Notes under the pieces: generated by a model
Told to the model about the DNA's origin: nothing
Database searches by the model: none
The model's input: the letters and a program-made list of their open reading frames with translations, nothing else
From: Mesorhabditis belari
Lineage: Eukaryota > Nematoda > Chromadorea > Rhabditida > Rhabditidae
Direction of reading: 5' to 3'
DNA: 64,000 bases
Assembly (NCBI GenBank): GCA_958450365.1
Contig: CAUEEP010000742.1
Span: forward strand, 4,693,001-4,757,000
Position numbers and translations under genes: made by a program
Shown: piece by piece, positions 21,250 to 33,636 of the stretch
Layout of the letters: each line of letters begins with the position of its first letter
Numbering within the stretch: the first letter of the stretch is position 1

Positions 21250-22104
21250 CAATCCTGATGCCTTTACAAAGAATTATCAATGATGTCATGTTGTTTGCGA
21301 AAAAATTGCTTTGTTAAGAAACTATTGGTTTTTAAGATCCGAATTCTCCAAAAAAAAGCTCAATTCGAGCAACAACACTAACACGATTTTTCTTATAAAC
21401 ATAAGCATTTTGCCTTACGGGAAACTCCCATCGTTTCGTTTGATTTGAAGACCGAATTAGAACTCTTTGTGAAATGAAATGATGAGTTTTTCAACTAAAA
21501 TATGATTTCGTTTCTAAGAAAAGAATTTCCACAAATTTGCTCACTTTTCTCAAACATGAGAAATCGAATAACGGTAAACAAAGGGAAAAAGTGCCTGGAA
21601 TTAAAAGCAAAAAAAAGCGCCATATGGTAAACAAGGGTTTATAAAGTCATTATAAAATAAAATCATTTGAAAGAATTGAATTGTGGATTGAATTGAATCA
21701 TTGAATTTAATTTAATTGTAGATTTCGTAAGCATTTCAGTCAATTGGACATTTGAATTTGATCATTTGAAAAGAAATTTGAGAAAAATTTGTCTTTTGAC
21801 AGCTGTCCAAATGACATTTCGTCCCCACTCAATCATCCTTTCAATGAAAATCTTTTAAAATCAATGAAAAATGCTATCATTTCCGTTAGATTTCAGCAAA
21901 TTGATGCTTTTCAAAAGTTCTCAAAAGCCAATTTTGTTTTAGTGAGCTGAAAGAGTTTTGAAAGAGATTTGAAGTGGAAAAATGATCGGTTGAAGTATTG
22001 ATTCATGAAATGGGATACGTCAAATCATTTTTTTTAAATGAGAAAATGAAAAATTGAAAAATTGAAAGTGTTTGATTGGAAAAGAAGCAAAATGGAGAGA
22101 GATC
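21250..22104. other. Gene-free stretch
   Basis: TTGAATT-rich sequence without recognisable genes or elements. Confidence 0.35.
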
Positions 22105-22144
22105 TCAGCCAGTTAGTGTTCATTTGAACAACAACTGGCTGAGT
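22105..22144. repeat. Short perfect hairpin
   Basis: CTCAGCCAGTT pairs with AACTGGCTGAG (11 bp). Inside it TGTTCA pairs with TGAACA around a TT loop. A 40-nt two-step hairpin of unknown role. Confidence 0.55.
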
Positions 22145-22365
22145 TTGTCAGCTTGCTTTGAGAATTGAAGAGAACTTGAATTGAGAATAAAAGAAAACTT
22201 GAATTGAGAATAAAAGAAAACTTGAATTGACTCCTATTAAGCAATCCTTGAAAACTTAAGTAATTTTACTTAACTCAAAAGCTCAAAAGGTCAAAGATCA
22301 TTGCTTAAAAGATGCTAAATGTATTTGAGACTTTAAATTTCGTAGAGGTAACGAAAAAAAGCTGT

Positions 22366-22985
22366 TCTGAAGCTCTGAAACTCTAAAACCAAAGCAGAAT
22401 ACAAATGTTTACTTGTAGCCTTGACTACTTTTTAATGCCTACTTACAATGCAAAGCATGTAATACGTAATATTTAAACCATCAATATCAAAAAAACACCC
22501 AGAAAAGCGGAAAAAAATTACACTACAGGTAAAAAGCTTAAACTTATCTAGTATCTTCTTGGGCTTCCTGGGCTTCTTCTAGTATTCTTCAGTATCCTCT
22601 TGGGCTTTAATGATCTCTTTCATTCGATTTAGCATACCTGCAACCAATTTCTCGAGTGTCCGTGGCGAAATCAACTTCCAAATCTCTTGCACCTTGTCCC
22701 AAAGCTAATCCTTTGATGAAAACTGATAGCCATGCAATTCTCGTTTTACATTTGCCCACAAATGTTCAATCGGATTGCACGAGCATACGGAAGCATCTAG
22801 TTCTTTAACATTTCACCATATTTTAGTCCATTCGTGATTCCAACGGGAGGACCAATTAGATTAAAGACATTAAATGAGCGAGACATTAAATGAGCGGTAA
22901 AGCTGATCTGAAACTCTAAAACCAAAGCAGAATATAAATACTTGTAGCCTTGACTACTTTTTAATGCCATTGCAATACTAAAGTT
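22366..22985 (-). mobile_element. Internally deleted Tc1-like remnant with flanking direct repeat
   Basis: 22,457-22,900 matches the 3' part of the Tc1-like element at 27,951-28,945: the CATGTAATACGTAATAT end, the GTAAAAAGCTTAAACTT segment, the GGCTTTAATGATCTCTTTC segment, and the ATGTTCAATCGG..GCACGAGCATACGGAAGC segment. A flanking block (AAACTCTAAAACCAAAGCAG ... TTTTTAATGCC) is repeated on both sides. Multiple stops. Dead. Confidence 0.6.
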
Positions 22986-22999
22986 CAAAGAAATGGATT

Positions 23000-23670
23000 C
23001 AACCTTTTAAATCACAATCAAGCAAAATCCTTTTTGTGCACACAAAAAAGCAGACACTTGGGAATGTGAATCATTAAAGCAGATAGCAAATGCATAAATA
23101 ACAGAGAGTAAGTTTAACAGAGAGTTGAAGTTCTGGAAAGAGAATTCGATGAGTCAGTGACGTAGATAATGAGCACGAGGTGAAGAAAGAGAGATCACAA
23201 CAAGGCACTTGTTCAATTCGAAGCTGATCAATCGTAAAGAAAACAGAAAAGACCATCGTTCAGCCAACAGCAAGAGAGAAATGGTCTCTCACAAAATCCA
23301 CGAAAAAAAGGACTGTTTTTTTCGAGCCACCACTCGATTGGTCAGTTTTCTCTTTTCCATTTCGATGTCGACGACACTTTGTACTCTTTGCTTTGTCCAT
23401 TTTCTCGAGAACTTGAACGACTATGGCTGTGAAATGATGGAGATTTTTCTTTGCTCTTGTTTGCTCCTGTTTGATCGGTTTGATTGTTCAAAGATCGTTC
23501 TCTAGATTCGAAACTTTTCAAGAATTTCATGATGAATAAAGATAAAGAAAGCTAGAGCACGAAAAAAAGCAACTAATAAAAATCCCGGCGAGAAAAATGT
23601 ATTTTAAGTTTGAAGAAAAACGCAAAACCCATTTCGCCGCTTAAGACCGCGTCACAAGTGGCTGGAGCAA
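23000..23670. other. Gene-free stretch
   Basis: Overlapping 60-98 codon frames occur on both strands at 23,074-23,530, but none shows splice context or family similarity. Confidence 0.35.
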
Positions 23671-23672
23671 GA

Positions 23673-23756
23673 GCGGCGATGGTCTAGGCGGTAGTGTGCC
23701 CGACTGCAGAACCCGTGGCCTGTCGTTGTCCGAGGGTTCGACTCCCGGCACCGACA
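23673..23756 (+). tRNA. tRNA-like locus with long variable region (class II-like)
   Basis: Box A TGGTCTAGGCGG, an anticodon-arm-like segment around ACTGCAGAA, about 16 extra bases before the T arm, and box B core GGTTCGACTCC. CACCGAC at the 3' end is followed by a pyrimidine run with TTTTTT. The 5' flank does not pair with the 3' acceptor strand. Instead the extra bases pair with it (GTCG..CGAC). Could be a pseudogene or one of the nematode tRNAs with an extra variable arm. Confidence 0.4.
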
Positions 23757-23964
23757 ACTTTCTCTCTCCTTTTTTAAAAACAGACATACAGAAACAGACA
23801 TTAGGTGCCAAATTGGAGTAGTGTTTCGTTTTTCATTTTTCACCTATTGCCACTGGCATTTCTCTGAGGTGACAGAGTTCAGAGAAAACAAGTGATATCT
23901 TGAAGATTGACACGAGCCTTGATTCTTGCAGATTCCAAGTTAGCTACTGTAATCTTTACGGTTA

Positions 23965-23994
23965 TCGTATTTTCTCTAATAGTAGTGCCCACTT
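23965..23994. mobile_element. Family B left-end stub
   Basis: Thirty bases matching the family B terminus (CGTATTTTCTCTAATAGTAG), with no partner end nearby. Confidence 0.5.
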
Positions 23995-23999
23995 TCAGA

Positions 24000-24870
24000 A
24001 GGCTCTTTTTGCACTTCTTTTATTTTTCTTTCCTTTTCCATAATAAGAAGCCTTTTGCTTCTTTATAAAGTTATTCTTATTTGTTTTGATTTTATTTGAA
24101 TTAGATTTGAATAAAATGACTTCAAAGAACTCGGCAAATGCTCTTTTTCTTTAAACAAACCTTTCAAATATGAATTCTACAAAAATGTGATCAGATTATG
24201 AGATTATTTTACCTTTATTAAAGTTTATTAAAATTATTAGACCATTAAATCATCATGTAATCACAATTTTAAACGGATTTCTCTAGAAATTGGTTGATCA
24301 AATTTTCCTCTCATTTTCCTGGATTACCTGGATGTGATGCTTGAACGCTTTCTTTTCTCAGAAATTATCGAAATTTCAATTTTGCATACTTAACGTCTTT
24401 GTTCACTTTATTTGTTTTATTCCCAGAATGGATTCTTACGGATCACATGCGATGTGATCACATGGTGATCACATTTTTGACGTCTAATGGATGAGATCAG
24501 ATCAAATGTTTACATGAGTGATGAAATCATCGAATTTCAAAACAGCTTTAGATGAAATTAACCAATAAAACATGGCTATTTGTTTATTAGATCTTGTTTT
24601 TGATGACTTGAAGTTTTCTATTTTTTTTTTAAGCCAATAGAACTGTGATTTGTGACGATGACGAGGGCTTGTGCCACAGGGCTTAGGAACGATATAGTTA
24701 AGCTATATAAAGCTATAGAATGACGATATAGTTAAGCTCTAGTTGACCGTAACTTTAACTGAAGTATATTTGCTATTTGCTTGGTTTGTACTAATGATTT
24801 CACACATATTGCTTCACCAACTATCCCTTCTTATTCAACTATTTCTAAGCTTTATTGCTGGATCTGCATC
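24000..24870. other. Gene-free stretch
   Basis: No genes seen. It has a short GTGATCACATG palindrome cluster near 24,443-24,475. Confidence 0.35.
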
Positions 24871-24887
24871 TCGTGCTCGAATTTTGG

Positions 24888-24992
24888 CTATTAGAATGAT
24901 TAGAGCTGATTAGAATGCTTATTAGAATGATTAGAGCTGATTAGAATGCTTATTAGAATGATTAGAGCTGATTAGAATGCTTATTAGAAGAA
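24888..24992. repeat. 30-bp tandem repeat, three copies
   Basis: Three head-to-tail copies of a 30-bp unit made of ATTAGAATGATTAGAGCTG and ATTAGAATGCTT. Confidence 0.85.
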
Positions 24993-24999
24993 CTGATTA

Positions 25000-25700
25000 G
25001 AAGTTTTCTTCGATATTCAATTAATTCGATGGTTTATATCAAAGAGATTCAGTTGAATAACTGAATAATTTGAAATTTTTCTACTATTGCCAATTGTTAG
25101 ATCTGAAGAATCAGATAAAGATTCACAATAAAGCCGAATCTTTCAGAATCCATCAAAGCAAAGAAAACGGTGAAATTCGATGAATCACCATAAAAACCCC
25201 ACTAAAATCTCAAAGATTATGATGGAGTTGGGCAAAATTCTTGAAAATTCAATGTATAGCCACAAGAAAACTTGTAAACACACTACCGTACTCAGCGAAT
25301 TTCGTGAAACATAATCATTTGAGCAAACTTTTCTTCTTTTCTCTTTGTTCTCATTTGCTTCTTGAACTGGAAATGAGACAGAAAACACAGTAATGCAATT
25401 AGCATTGAAAGAAAGAAAGAAAGAGAGAGAGAGACTGAGATTTTTTTGCTGAACGGGGAAACTCCGCCCCAACACACCTTTCCCTTCTCCCCTATAAGAT
25501 GAAATGGGAAAAGGCTTGGACCGGGCAAAATAGACACACATTTCCCATTCTGCTTGGCTTTTTCTTTTTTTTTTTTGCTTTTATTTCATTGATTACTTGT
25601 CATTGACTTGCCATTTCATTAATTTAAGTAAAATATTCTTTACAAAGTTTTTACTTGTATTAGCAATCTCATCCATTCTTGTACTAGCAATCTCATCAAC
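25000..25700. other. Intergenic region upstream of the 25.7-kb gene
   Basis: A GA-rich (GAAAGAAAGAAAGAGAGAGA) tract at 25,405-25,437 and a GC-richer segment at 25,455-25,500 resemble a proximal promoter. The 118- and 81-codon minus frames here overlap this tract and have no family support. Confidence 0.35.
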
Positions 25701-25710
25701 AAGCTTTCAG
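25701..25710 (+). promoter_or_regulatory. Probable trans-splice acceptor
   Basis: AAGCTTTCAG lies 25 bp before the ATG with no matching upstream exon. Confidence 0.5.
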
Positions 25711-25735
25711 ATCTATCTCCTCAATCCATTCCAAA

Positions 25736-26174
25736 ATGATCCCCGAATTCCCTCATCCCGAAGAAGTCGAACTCTTGCATTCAAAACCGATATTCGACGA
25801 TTCGACAAGGAGAAATCTTCTCCCGCCTCTCCTCCAATCCACCAATCGTTTATGCTTTTCAGCCGAGAATTTACTTGGTGAGTGGAAAATGATTTTTCTT
25901 CAACTTTTCTAGTACTAGTCAAAGTCAAAGCCAAAGTCCAAAGTTAACAAATCGATTTCCAGGCCTCCACCTTCACGAGCAAACCGCGGATGACTCGGAG
26001 AAAGAGCTGAAATCGCATACAACTTGGCCAAGCACATTATCCCTTTCATCTTCATCATCATCCCCATCACTTCACAAAGCCGTCTCACAAAACATCAAAC
26101 AATTCTCGGAGAAACTACGAGAAACAATCGTGCATCGACTATTGACCCCCGTGATCAATATTCAATCGTGCTAG
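25736..26174 (+). CDS. Small two-exon gene of unknown function (117 aa)
   Basis: Exons 25,736-25,877 and 25,963-26,174 join in phase to give 117 residues. The ATG lies 25 bp after an orphan acceptor AAGCTTTCAG at 25,701-25,710, which fits spliced-leader addition. The donor is G|GTGAGT and the acceptor TTTCCAG. The protein starts MIPEFPHPEEVELL. Its middle is Ser-rich (LSLSSSSSS, about residue 81-89), and it ends with an amphipathic helix-like segment (NIKQFSEKLRETIVHRL). No signal peptide or transmembrane segment is obvious and I do not recognise a family. An AATAAA-type signal lies near 26,363. Evidence for a gene is the splice architecture and codon pattern rather than homology. Confidence 0.6.
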
Positions 26175-26179
26175 AGCTG

Positions 26180-26760
26180 AAGACACTAGCCATCTGGCTT
26201 GAATCTTGAATCATCTTGAATTAAGATCTAAATCTTAAAGATATTAAAATGCTTCTAATCTGACTGACTGCTTTTAAACAAAATCTTTACTTATTAAACT
26301 TAAATCCAGCTTTACTCCTTCAAATCTTGAAGTCTTTCACTTTTTTCGTGCCTTTGCCTAATGTAAATAAAGTGTACATAACGAGTTTCTCACTGATTTT
26401 GTGAGAATTCCAAACGATGATAATTTATTTTCTCATCAGCAGCTTTTTTTTTTGCTCATCTCTCATTTGCTTTAACTTTTCCTGATATCATCATTTTTTT
26501 GTGCTTTTCTTTCACAAATTTCGAATTTCTCTCAATTTTCCTTGTGCTCCTCATATCATTCCCGTTGGCTTTCACCGAAAAAACCCGCACATTGATCTCT
26601 TGATTTCCCTCCTGCATTTTATCAATGATCTGAAATTTGAAGAGTTCTATGAAAAAGGAATAAAATTTCGCTTTTTTTTACATTGAATCACACTGAAACC
26701 TAACAAAATTTGGGATTTTCCTCTTCTTTTTTTATAAATTATCATTAATTACGTCAAATA
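26180..26760. other. 3' flank and gene-free stretch
   Basis: A polyadenylation-type AATAAA near 26,363 probably serves the upstream small gene. Nothing else is supported. Confidence 0.35.
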
Positions 26761-26762
26761 TA

Positions 26763-27033
26763 TACCGTAAATACTGTAATAGTACCCCACCCCCATAATG
26801 ACGGTGCGGAGTGTTGCGTAGTCTAGCTTTGGACGCATTTTTCTCGACACTGGTTTATGCTACAATGCACGCTTAAGTATCAAAAAATAGCCCTGAATTT
26901 CAGCTATTTTTTTGATACCAAAGACGCATTTTTTTGAAAGTACGGGCGCTTTGGAAAAAATTAAATACTAAAAAACTTTTGCGAGTACGCGACTGTACGA
27001 GGGCGGTGGGGTACTATTACAGTATTTACGGTA
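26763..27033. mobile_element. Family A foldback element
   Basis: Complete 271-bp copy with perfect TACCGTAAATACTGTAATAG ends and TA borders, sitting against the AT tail of a LINE. Confidence 0.85.
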
Positions 27034-27930
27034 TATATATGCTTTATTCAGGGGCGAATAGAAGCCAATCAGATAATCATAACCGCATATAACATATTGC
27101 TACAATACTTTCACAAAAAAAAGAAAGAAAACTAAAAATAGTAAAGTAAGACTACAGTTAGGAAACACAGGTACAAAAAGATTAAATATAGGGCAGATTT
27201 GACATGGCAATAAGATCTACTTCGTTTACAGATACTTTCAATTTTCCTACAGACGAGAAGATACCAGACGGGAGCTTATTCCAAACCTTACTAATACGGT
27301 TCGCACAAAGAATGATAAAGGGAAAGATGATGGGGATGAGAAACGACCGAAATTTGATAAGGATGACTACGCGTACTTCTAGAAATTTCCACAATTTTCA
27401 AGAGGCTTTGAAATTCTGGATGCGACTTAGGGTGGAAAAGAATTTTATAGCAAAAAATAAGATCAAAGTAAATACGGCGTAAAATCACAGCAGAATCTTC
27501 CCAAATTCCAGGCGAATTTTTGAAAATTGAAGCAATAACAAACAAAAGAATAGAGAAATAAAAGATTGCTTCATTTCAATATGTTTCATTCCCATTCGGC
27601 TGTTGAGACTTGCAAATAATGGCATAAAAGTTGAGAGGATATTGGGAAATGCACATTAAGAGGACTAACTTTCTCTCTTAATGTGCATTTCCCAATATCC
27701 TCTCAAGTTTTATGCCATTATGGTCGGAATAATCGAGATTAAATTCAAAATGCACGCAACCTTTCCGTAGAGAAGTCGAAATTTGCTGTCCTTCAATTAT
27801 GAACGCGATCCCATAATGGTCAGATCCAGGACGAAGCTCCAAACGCTTCAGCTCCATGATGGCACCAGAAGAATCGGACAAGACCAGATCTAAAATAGAA
27901 AAAGAACGGAAAAAAGGTAGCAAATGTGTT
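27034..27930 (-). mobile_element. CR1-like LINE remnant, internally deleted
   Basis: On the minus strand, 27,678-27,923 encodes an endonuclease-domain piece (SILDLVLSDSSG, then RPGSDHYGIAF). 27,182-27,394 encodes the reverse-transcriptase C-terminus (CANRISKVWNKLPSG ... VGKLKVSVNEVDL). The 3' tail is AATAAAGCATATATAT, the same as the LINE at 49.7 kb. The whole RT core is missing and an inverted duplication lies between the pieces. Confidence 0.6.
27616..27721. repeat. Near-perfect palindrome in the LINE remnant
   Basis: Two arms of about 47 bp (ATAATGGCATAAAA... / ...TTTTATGCCATTAT) around an 11-12 nt loop. One arm is the LINE endonuclease sequence itself, so the other is an inverted duplicate. 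Confidence 0.8.
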
Positions 27931-27950
27931 TAAAATAGATAGAGAAAGAG

Positions 27951-28945
27951 CATGTAATACGTAATATGTAAACCATCAATATCAAAAAAACATCCAGAAA
28001 GGCGGAAAAAAATTGCACTACAGGTAAAAAGCTTAAACTTCAGTATCTAGTCGGTCCTTCTTGGGCTTTAATGATCTCTTTCATTCGATTTAGCATACTT
28101 GCAGCCAATTTCTCGAGTGTCCGTGGCGAAATCGACTCCCAAATCTCTTGCATCTTGTCCCAAAGCTAATCCTTCGATGAAAACTAGTAGCCATGTAATT
28201 CTCGTTTTAGCTCTCGTTTTACATTTGCCCACAAATGTTCAATCGGGTTGCACGAGCATACGGAAGCATCGCGTTCTTTAACATTTCACTATATTTTGGT
28301 CCATCCGTGATTCAATCGATTCGAACGGGAGGACCAATTAAATGAGCGGTAAAGCCTCCCCAGCACAATACCATTAAACTTGACGGTTGCTCTGGTGGAT
28401 TTGAGTCGGTGTCGAGCTTCAATCGATCTTTTGATCACAAAGTAGCCATTCGCGTTGAAGATATAGAATTTGCACTCGTCACCAGTAAATGCTTCCGGCT
28501 CTCAATTGATCATTGTTAATGTTCTAACGCAAATTGTAATCGTTGCTACCTGTCTCGTAGATTCATCAACGATTTGAGCGCTTGCCTTCTCAAGTACACT
28601 CCAAGTGTTTTGAATCGATTTCGCATAGTCCTCAGGGTTACATTGACTCCAAATCTCCGTTTCAAGAATAATTTCCCATCGGTAGCCGTGCGAGTGTGAG
28701 ATAGAAAATAATATTTGTGCAGGGCTCGAGCTTGATCCTTCGTCGTTTTGCGTGGGCGACCACTGTCTGTCTTTCTCTTCACGTTGCCAGTTTGAACATA
28801 TCGTTTGCAAATCCTATTCACCGTCCATTTCGATACGCCAAACAGTCGTTTGATGGTCTCTTGGTTGAGTCCAATCCATCGAGCTTCGACGATTCTCTTC
28901 TTCGTTCGCATGTCCAACTATTTCCTTCCTGGTATCTAAAATAAG
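27951..28945 (-). mobile_element. Degenerate Tc1-like transposon
   Basis: The minus-strand frame at 28,546-28,917 encodes the N-terminal DNA-binding region: an HTH with FGVSKWTVNRICKRYVQTG and a GRPR linker (SGRPRKTTKDQAR). The remainder (28,500-27,951) continues in broken frames with stops, including a CWGGFTAHLIGP-like DDE segment. A related deleted copy lies at 22.4 kb. Confidence 0.65.
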
Positions 28946-28954
28946 AACAATATA

Positions 28955-30208
28955 TTAGGTTGGCGACATTGAAATTTCGTTTTTGAGCAACAACAAAATT
29001 TATTCGTAAAAATAAACTAGAAACAATTAATCAACAATAGATTCCCCACAGCTACCAATAACATTTTTCTATCTTTGACGCAAATTATGGATACTCTCTT
29101 GAAAGAATTGTGCTGGTTTTGATTGAAAGAAAGCAGAGACCCATTTTTTGATGTCGTCAATGTTCTGGAACTTGTGGCTTTCGAGTGAATGCCGAATACT
29201 TCGAAAGAAATGGTAGTCAGACGGGGCAATATCTGGACTATAAGGCGGACGAACTAAAAGTTCCCAGCCCCATTGCTCAATCTTCTCTTGCGTAATTTTG
29301 GCAACGTGAGGACAGGCATTGTCTTGTAACAATCGCACCGTTGTCGGATCAATTCCTTTTGAGCGAAGAACCGCGTCCGCGCGATCTAGTTGTTGAACGT
29401 AAAGATTTGCATCAACAGTCTGACCAGAAATTAACACTTCGAAATGGACCAGGCCTCGGGTATTCCACCAAACCGACAGCATAACTTTCTTTCCGTGAAA
29501 ATCTGGTTTAGGTATTGGCTTTGAAATTTCTCCCGGGTCGAGCCATTGTCTTATCCTTGTAATATTGCCATAATGAATCCATTTCTTATCAGAAGTTAAA
29601 ATTGCATCCCAAAATCCACTATTCTTGGCAATTTTAAGCAAATTTCCTGAACAAAGAACTCTGATGGCTTTGCTTGCATCGCTTAGTGAATGTGGAATCC
29701 ATTTTCCAGCTTTATTGAGCTTGCCCAATTCATGCAAATGGTTTTCGGTTGTTTTATGATCACAATTAAAATATTCCGCAAGTTCACATGTAGTCTTTAT
29801 CGGATCACTTTCGATTATCTGCTTCAAATCGTTGTTTGTCCTCGTCCCAGATCTTCCAGCCTTCCGTCACCCTTTCGAAATCTTTTGAACCAGTGAAACA
29901 GAACCATTGACATTGATGAACAGTGATAACATCTTTCTCAAATACGTTACAAAGTGATTCATGCGATTCAGTTGCTTTTTTTCATGTTTGAAATCGTACA
30001 GCAACAAATTCGAAGTCCATATTTTGAGGTCGTCTAGCATCTATAAGATTTTTTTATTAAAATTCTTCAACTGGAAATAAAGAAAAGACGCGTAATAAAG
30101 CACAATAATTATATCTTTAAAACAGAAGAGATTGCGGTGGTAATAGTATCCACAGTGTTAAAATCCATAAAGAGAAACGCAAACGAAATTTCAATGTCGC
30201 CAACCTAA
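28955..30208 (-). mobile_element. mariner transposon, N-terminus broken
   Basis: A 1,254-bp element with inverted ends TTAGGTTGGCGACATTGAAA and TA duplication. The minus ORF 29,069-29,827 covers 252 residues of transposase: WIPHSLS, TSDKKW, QDNACPH and PPYSPDIAPSDYHFF are present, with the DD34D spacing kept (Asp80, 169, 204 of the ORF). The region before residue 1 of this ORF is shifted and stopped, so the DNA-binding domain is lost. Confidence 0.85.
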
Positions 30209-30214
30209 TAAATT

Positions 30215-30560
30215 GTAAAGAAATAAGCAAGAAAACAAAGAGTTAAAGATTAAAAACGGCAGTGGTGCAATTTTTTTCCAACTTCTTTTCCAACTCCCAT
30301 CTAAAAAACAAGACACCATTGAATACACTTTTCTTTTTATTTTTAAGAACACTAGTCTGCAAGCAAACTTAAACAACTAAGATAAAAAAGGCGACGCTTT
30401 TAAATGTGTCGACTTTTTTTGCCAAAAAAACAAGGTTTTTTTCCACCACTATAGTAGTGTCTAAGGCAAAATTTAATCTTGGTTTGCTAAAATTTTGCTA
30501 ATTGCTCATTCTGCTAATTCTGCTAAAATAATGAGTTGCTTTAGCACAGCACTGGTTTCA
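30215..30560. other. Gene-free stretch
   Basis: No features beyond simple AT-rich sequence. Confidence 0.3.
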
Positions 30561-30589
30561 TTTTTTCACTTCCAGGCTCCCAGCTACAT

Positions 30590-31199
30590 GATTGGACATG
30601 TAAATCATCACAAAAGAAATAGATTATACACATTCAGGTGAGTTTCTGATAGATTCTCTTATCCCAAAATCTATATTTGTTTTGAATCTATATGAATCTA
30701 TATTTACTATTTCCAAAACGCTTTCATAAAGAACTTCAGCGACGACATTGTTTATGAGACGAAGTTCCGGGAGCAAGTGGTTAGTTAAACGATCATAATG
30801 AAAAAAAAAACTTTCATATTTTAACATTTTCTGTTACAACTTATAGACTTCTTCTATGCGGTTTGAGACAAAAGTGCATCGCTCCAAAAAGCCCGTTGGT
30901 TCCTGTGGGAAACCAGCGAAGAAGGGATGTCATCGCTGAGTCTTGACAGCATTTTGTGAACACTAGCGCTTAGTTTGATGCCTTTGATCGAGCTAAACAA
31001 AGTCACTCTGACCATTTTCATTAAAAATTCTTTTCTCTTTGTGCTAAATATTACAGGTACGATCAAAATGCGAGCAGTTTACTTTTCCGGCATTTCTACT
31101 TACCGAATTCCACCCAGCACGCCCACACCTACAATTGTACGATTATAAAAAGAGAAAAAGTCATAGAGAAATCATTGCCTTCTGTAAACTGTCCAAATT
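30590..31199 (+). CDS. Possible short trans-spliced gene, exon model unresolved
   Basis: An orphan acceptor CACTTCCAG precedes GCTCCCAGCTAC and an ATG at 30,590. A 53-base coding piece (MIGHVNHHKRNRLYTF) ends in a good donor AG|GTGAGT at 30,642. Two later acceptors (about 30,742 and 30,846) and one at about 31,056 (TTACAG) begin open segments. Joining the first exon to the last gives R-Y-D-Q-N and a 48-residue tail ending at 31,198-31,200. A 70-codon minus ORF overlaps (30,854-31,066). Weak evidence, no family recognised. Confidence 0.25.
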
Positions 31200-31583
31200 G
31201 AAAGCTTCTCGAGTTTTGGCGTTTAATTTTACAACGTATCATTGGCAATAATGATCTCATTGTCAATTTTCGGCCCAATCACGAGTAAAGTCGATTGAAA
31301 TTTTCGTAAGCTATTAGTAACTCGTTTACATTAATTTTAAAAACTTTGCACTTAAAATTTCAAATAAATTGCCTTTTTATGCGTGAATTTTTTTTTTCTG
31401 AAACCATAACAACACAAATTGAATGAACAAATGATTGCCGTCGATTAACGAAGCGTTATTTCGATGCTCAGAAAGGGAGATAAATCCGCGAAGCTCAAAA
31501 AAAGACCATTCGGTCCAATCAAGAGTAAAGCCGATTGAGCTTTTCGTTCGAAATTGTTCATATTTCAATTTTTTTTAAACAAT

Positions 31584-31866
31584 TACCGTAAATACTGTAA
31601 TAGTACCCCAGCCCCATAATGGCGGTGCGGAGTGTTGCGTAGTCTAGCTTTGAACGAGTTTTTCTCGACACTGGTTTATGCTACAATGCGCGCTTAGGTA
31701 TCAAAAAAAATAGCCCTGAATTTCAGCTATTTTTTGATACCAAAAACGCATTTTTTGAAAGTACGAGTGCTTTGAAAAAAATGAAATACTAAAAAACTTT
31801 TGCGACTACGCGACTGTACGAGGGCGGTGGGGTACTATTACAGTATTTATTAAAGTAATGACGGTA
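31584..31866. mobile_element. Family A foldback element
   Basis: A 283-bp copy. The right end carries a small insertion (TATTTATTAAAGTAATGACGGT) relative to the consensus, so that end is damaged. Confidence 0.8.
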
Positions 31867-31869
31867 ATT

Positions 31870-32235
31870 AATAAATTTGGCTTTTTAAGGGTTTCCTTTC
31901 TTTTCTAATAATTGTTTGCAAATTTTCGAATAACAATGTGTCTCCTAGAAACGATCCTGAAAAGAGAAAACTTATTTTCGAAAAGAAAATTTTATTATTT
32001 TCTTTGTGTGCATCGAAACACTCATTTTCTGGTACATTCAATACTTTGTATTCTTTTGGCTAACCTGTATCAATGCCTATAATGCAAAGTTTCTAGACTC
32101 CTCGTTGACTTCATACTAGTTAAAGGCTTAACTTTATCCTTATCTGGTCTCCGCTTCATTTTCAGCCATGTATCATTAAACTTATCCAAATCTCTAATGC
32201 TAATAAGTATTCTACAAGTTATACAAGTGTTTCCA
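31870..32235. promoter_or_regulatory. Upstream region of acyltransferase copy 1
   Basis: Intergenic AT-rich sequence ending in a TTTCCAG acceptor at 32,230-32,236, 6 bp before the ATG. This is a likely trans-splice site. It is not obviously similar to the region upstream of copy 2, so the duplicated segment starts close to the start codon. Confidence 0.45.
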
Positions 32236-33636
32236 GATCAAATGACCACAGCTCCTCACCAAAAATCGGGTGCCGTTCAAGCGTTACGCGCTTTGGCCAT
32301 CATTGCCGTCATTCTCTTTCATCTCAAAAAATCCTTTGCTCCAAATGGTTTCCTCGGAGTCGATATGTAAATCAAAGATTATCTAAATATTTATTTCTTA
32401 ATTCTCTAGATTTTTCGTCATCTCAGGCTATTTGATGACAATGATTTTGACAAAATCGGGGATTTCGATCGATTCCACTTTGACATTTCTTCAAAGAAGA
32501 ATTAAAAGAATTGTGCCTTTATATTTGTAAGTCAAATGCAAAATATCAACAAAATATCAGCAAAATATCAGCAAAATTACATTTAGATTAACAATAGCCA
32601 GTGTTTTGATAGCTTCAAGGCTATTTTTGTTGGCGAAAGATTTGCGAATTTTGCGAATCGACGCTTTGTGGTCGTTGGGGCTTGTATCCAATATGCAACC
32701 ACTTTTTCACGAGTTCGATTACTTTGAAGAGGTAAAACAAGCATTGAATGCTAACAAGTATATAAAGATTATTGCTTTAACTGCTCGTACTTTGTGCTTA
32801 AAAAAACGGGCTTTGTTCTCAAGAAAAATGAGATATTAGTGTGCCAGAGGGGCTGATTTTGTCGAAGTACTACCTAAAATAAACCACTTTCTAATAAGCG
32901 AACCATAATTGTATTGTTAATCAATTACATATTATTATAAAGTATTCAGTTAACCGAATACAAACTCCTCACACACACATGGTCACTTGCAGCTGAACTC
33001 CAATATTATTTGATTGTTCCCTTATTGATGCTTCTCCTTTTATCAATCGGATTTGCGAAAAGAATTCTCATCGCTCTTGTGATCATTTCAGCTTCACTAG
33101 GACTTCAAATAGTGAGTTTTATCTCTTTACCGATTTCTTTACTAATACCTTTTCCAGTCTTTACCTCCAAACATCGCCTTTGGTTTTCTCCCTTGCCGCG
33201 TTTGGCAATTTTTCTTTGGATTAATTGTTTTTGAGCTCTCTCAGAAGCCAAAGGTAAATATAAAAATGGTTTACAAAGTAAAGATCTTTAGCAAGAATCG
33301 ATAAATCGAGAAAATGGAAAAGAGTACAAGATCCTGGTCGAAGTCGAGTCGGAAGACGAGGAAAAAGCTCAAAGTGAAAGCATTAAACGTAAATTTTTAG
33401 AAATTTAAACTTGGGCAATTGAATCGAGTAAACCATTAAGTCAGAGTAATTTCCCTTTCCAGGTGCTCCGTGTTCCCTTTTCCCCTCATCACTTTTGTGT
33501 GGTTTCTCATATTTCTCTGCCATTCTCACATGCTATTTCTCGACGGGTAACGATTTGGTGAGTGAAAAAATGAAAAACTTAAGTCAACTTATCTTAATAA
33601 TACTTAATAATAAAAACTTTACTAAATAATTTTTTG

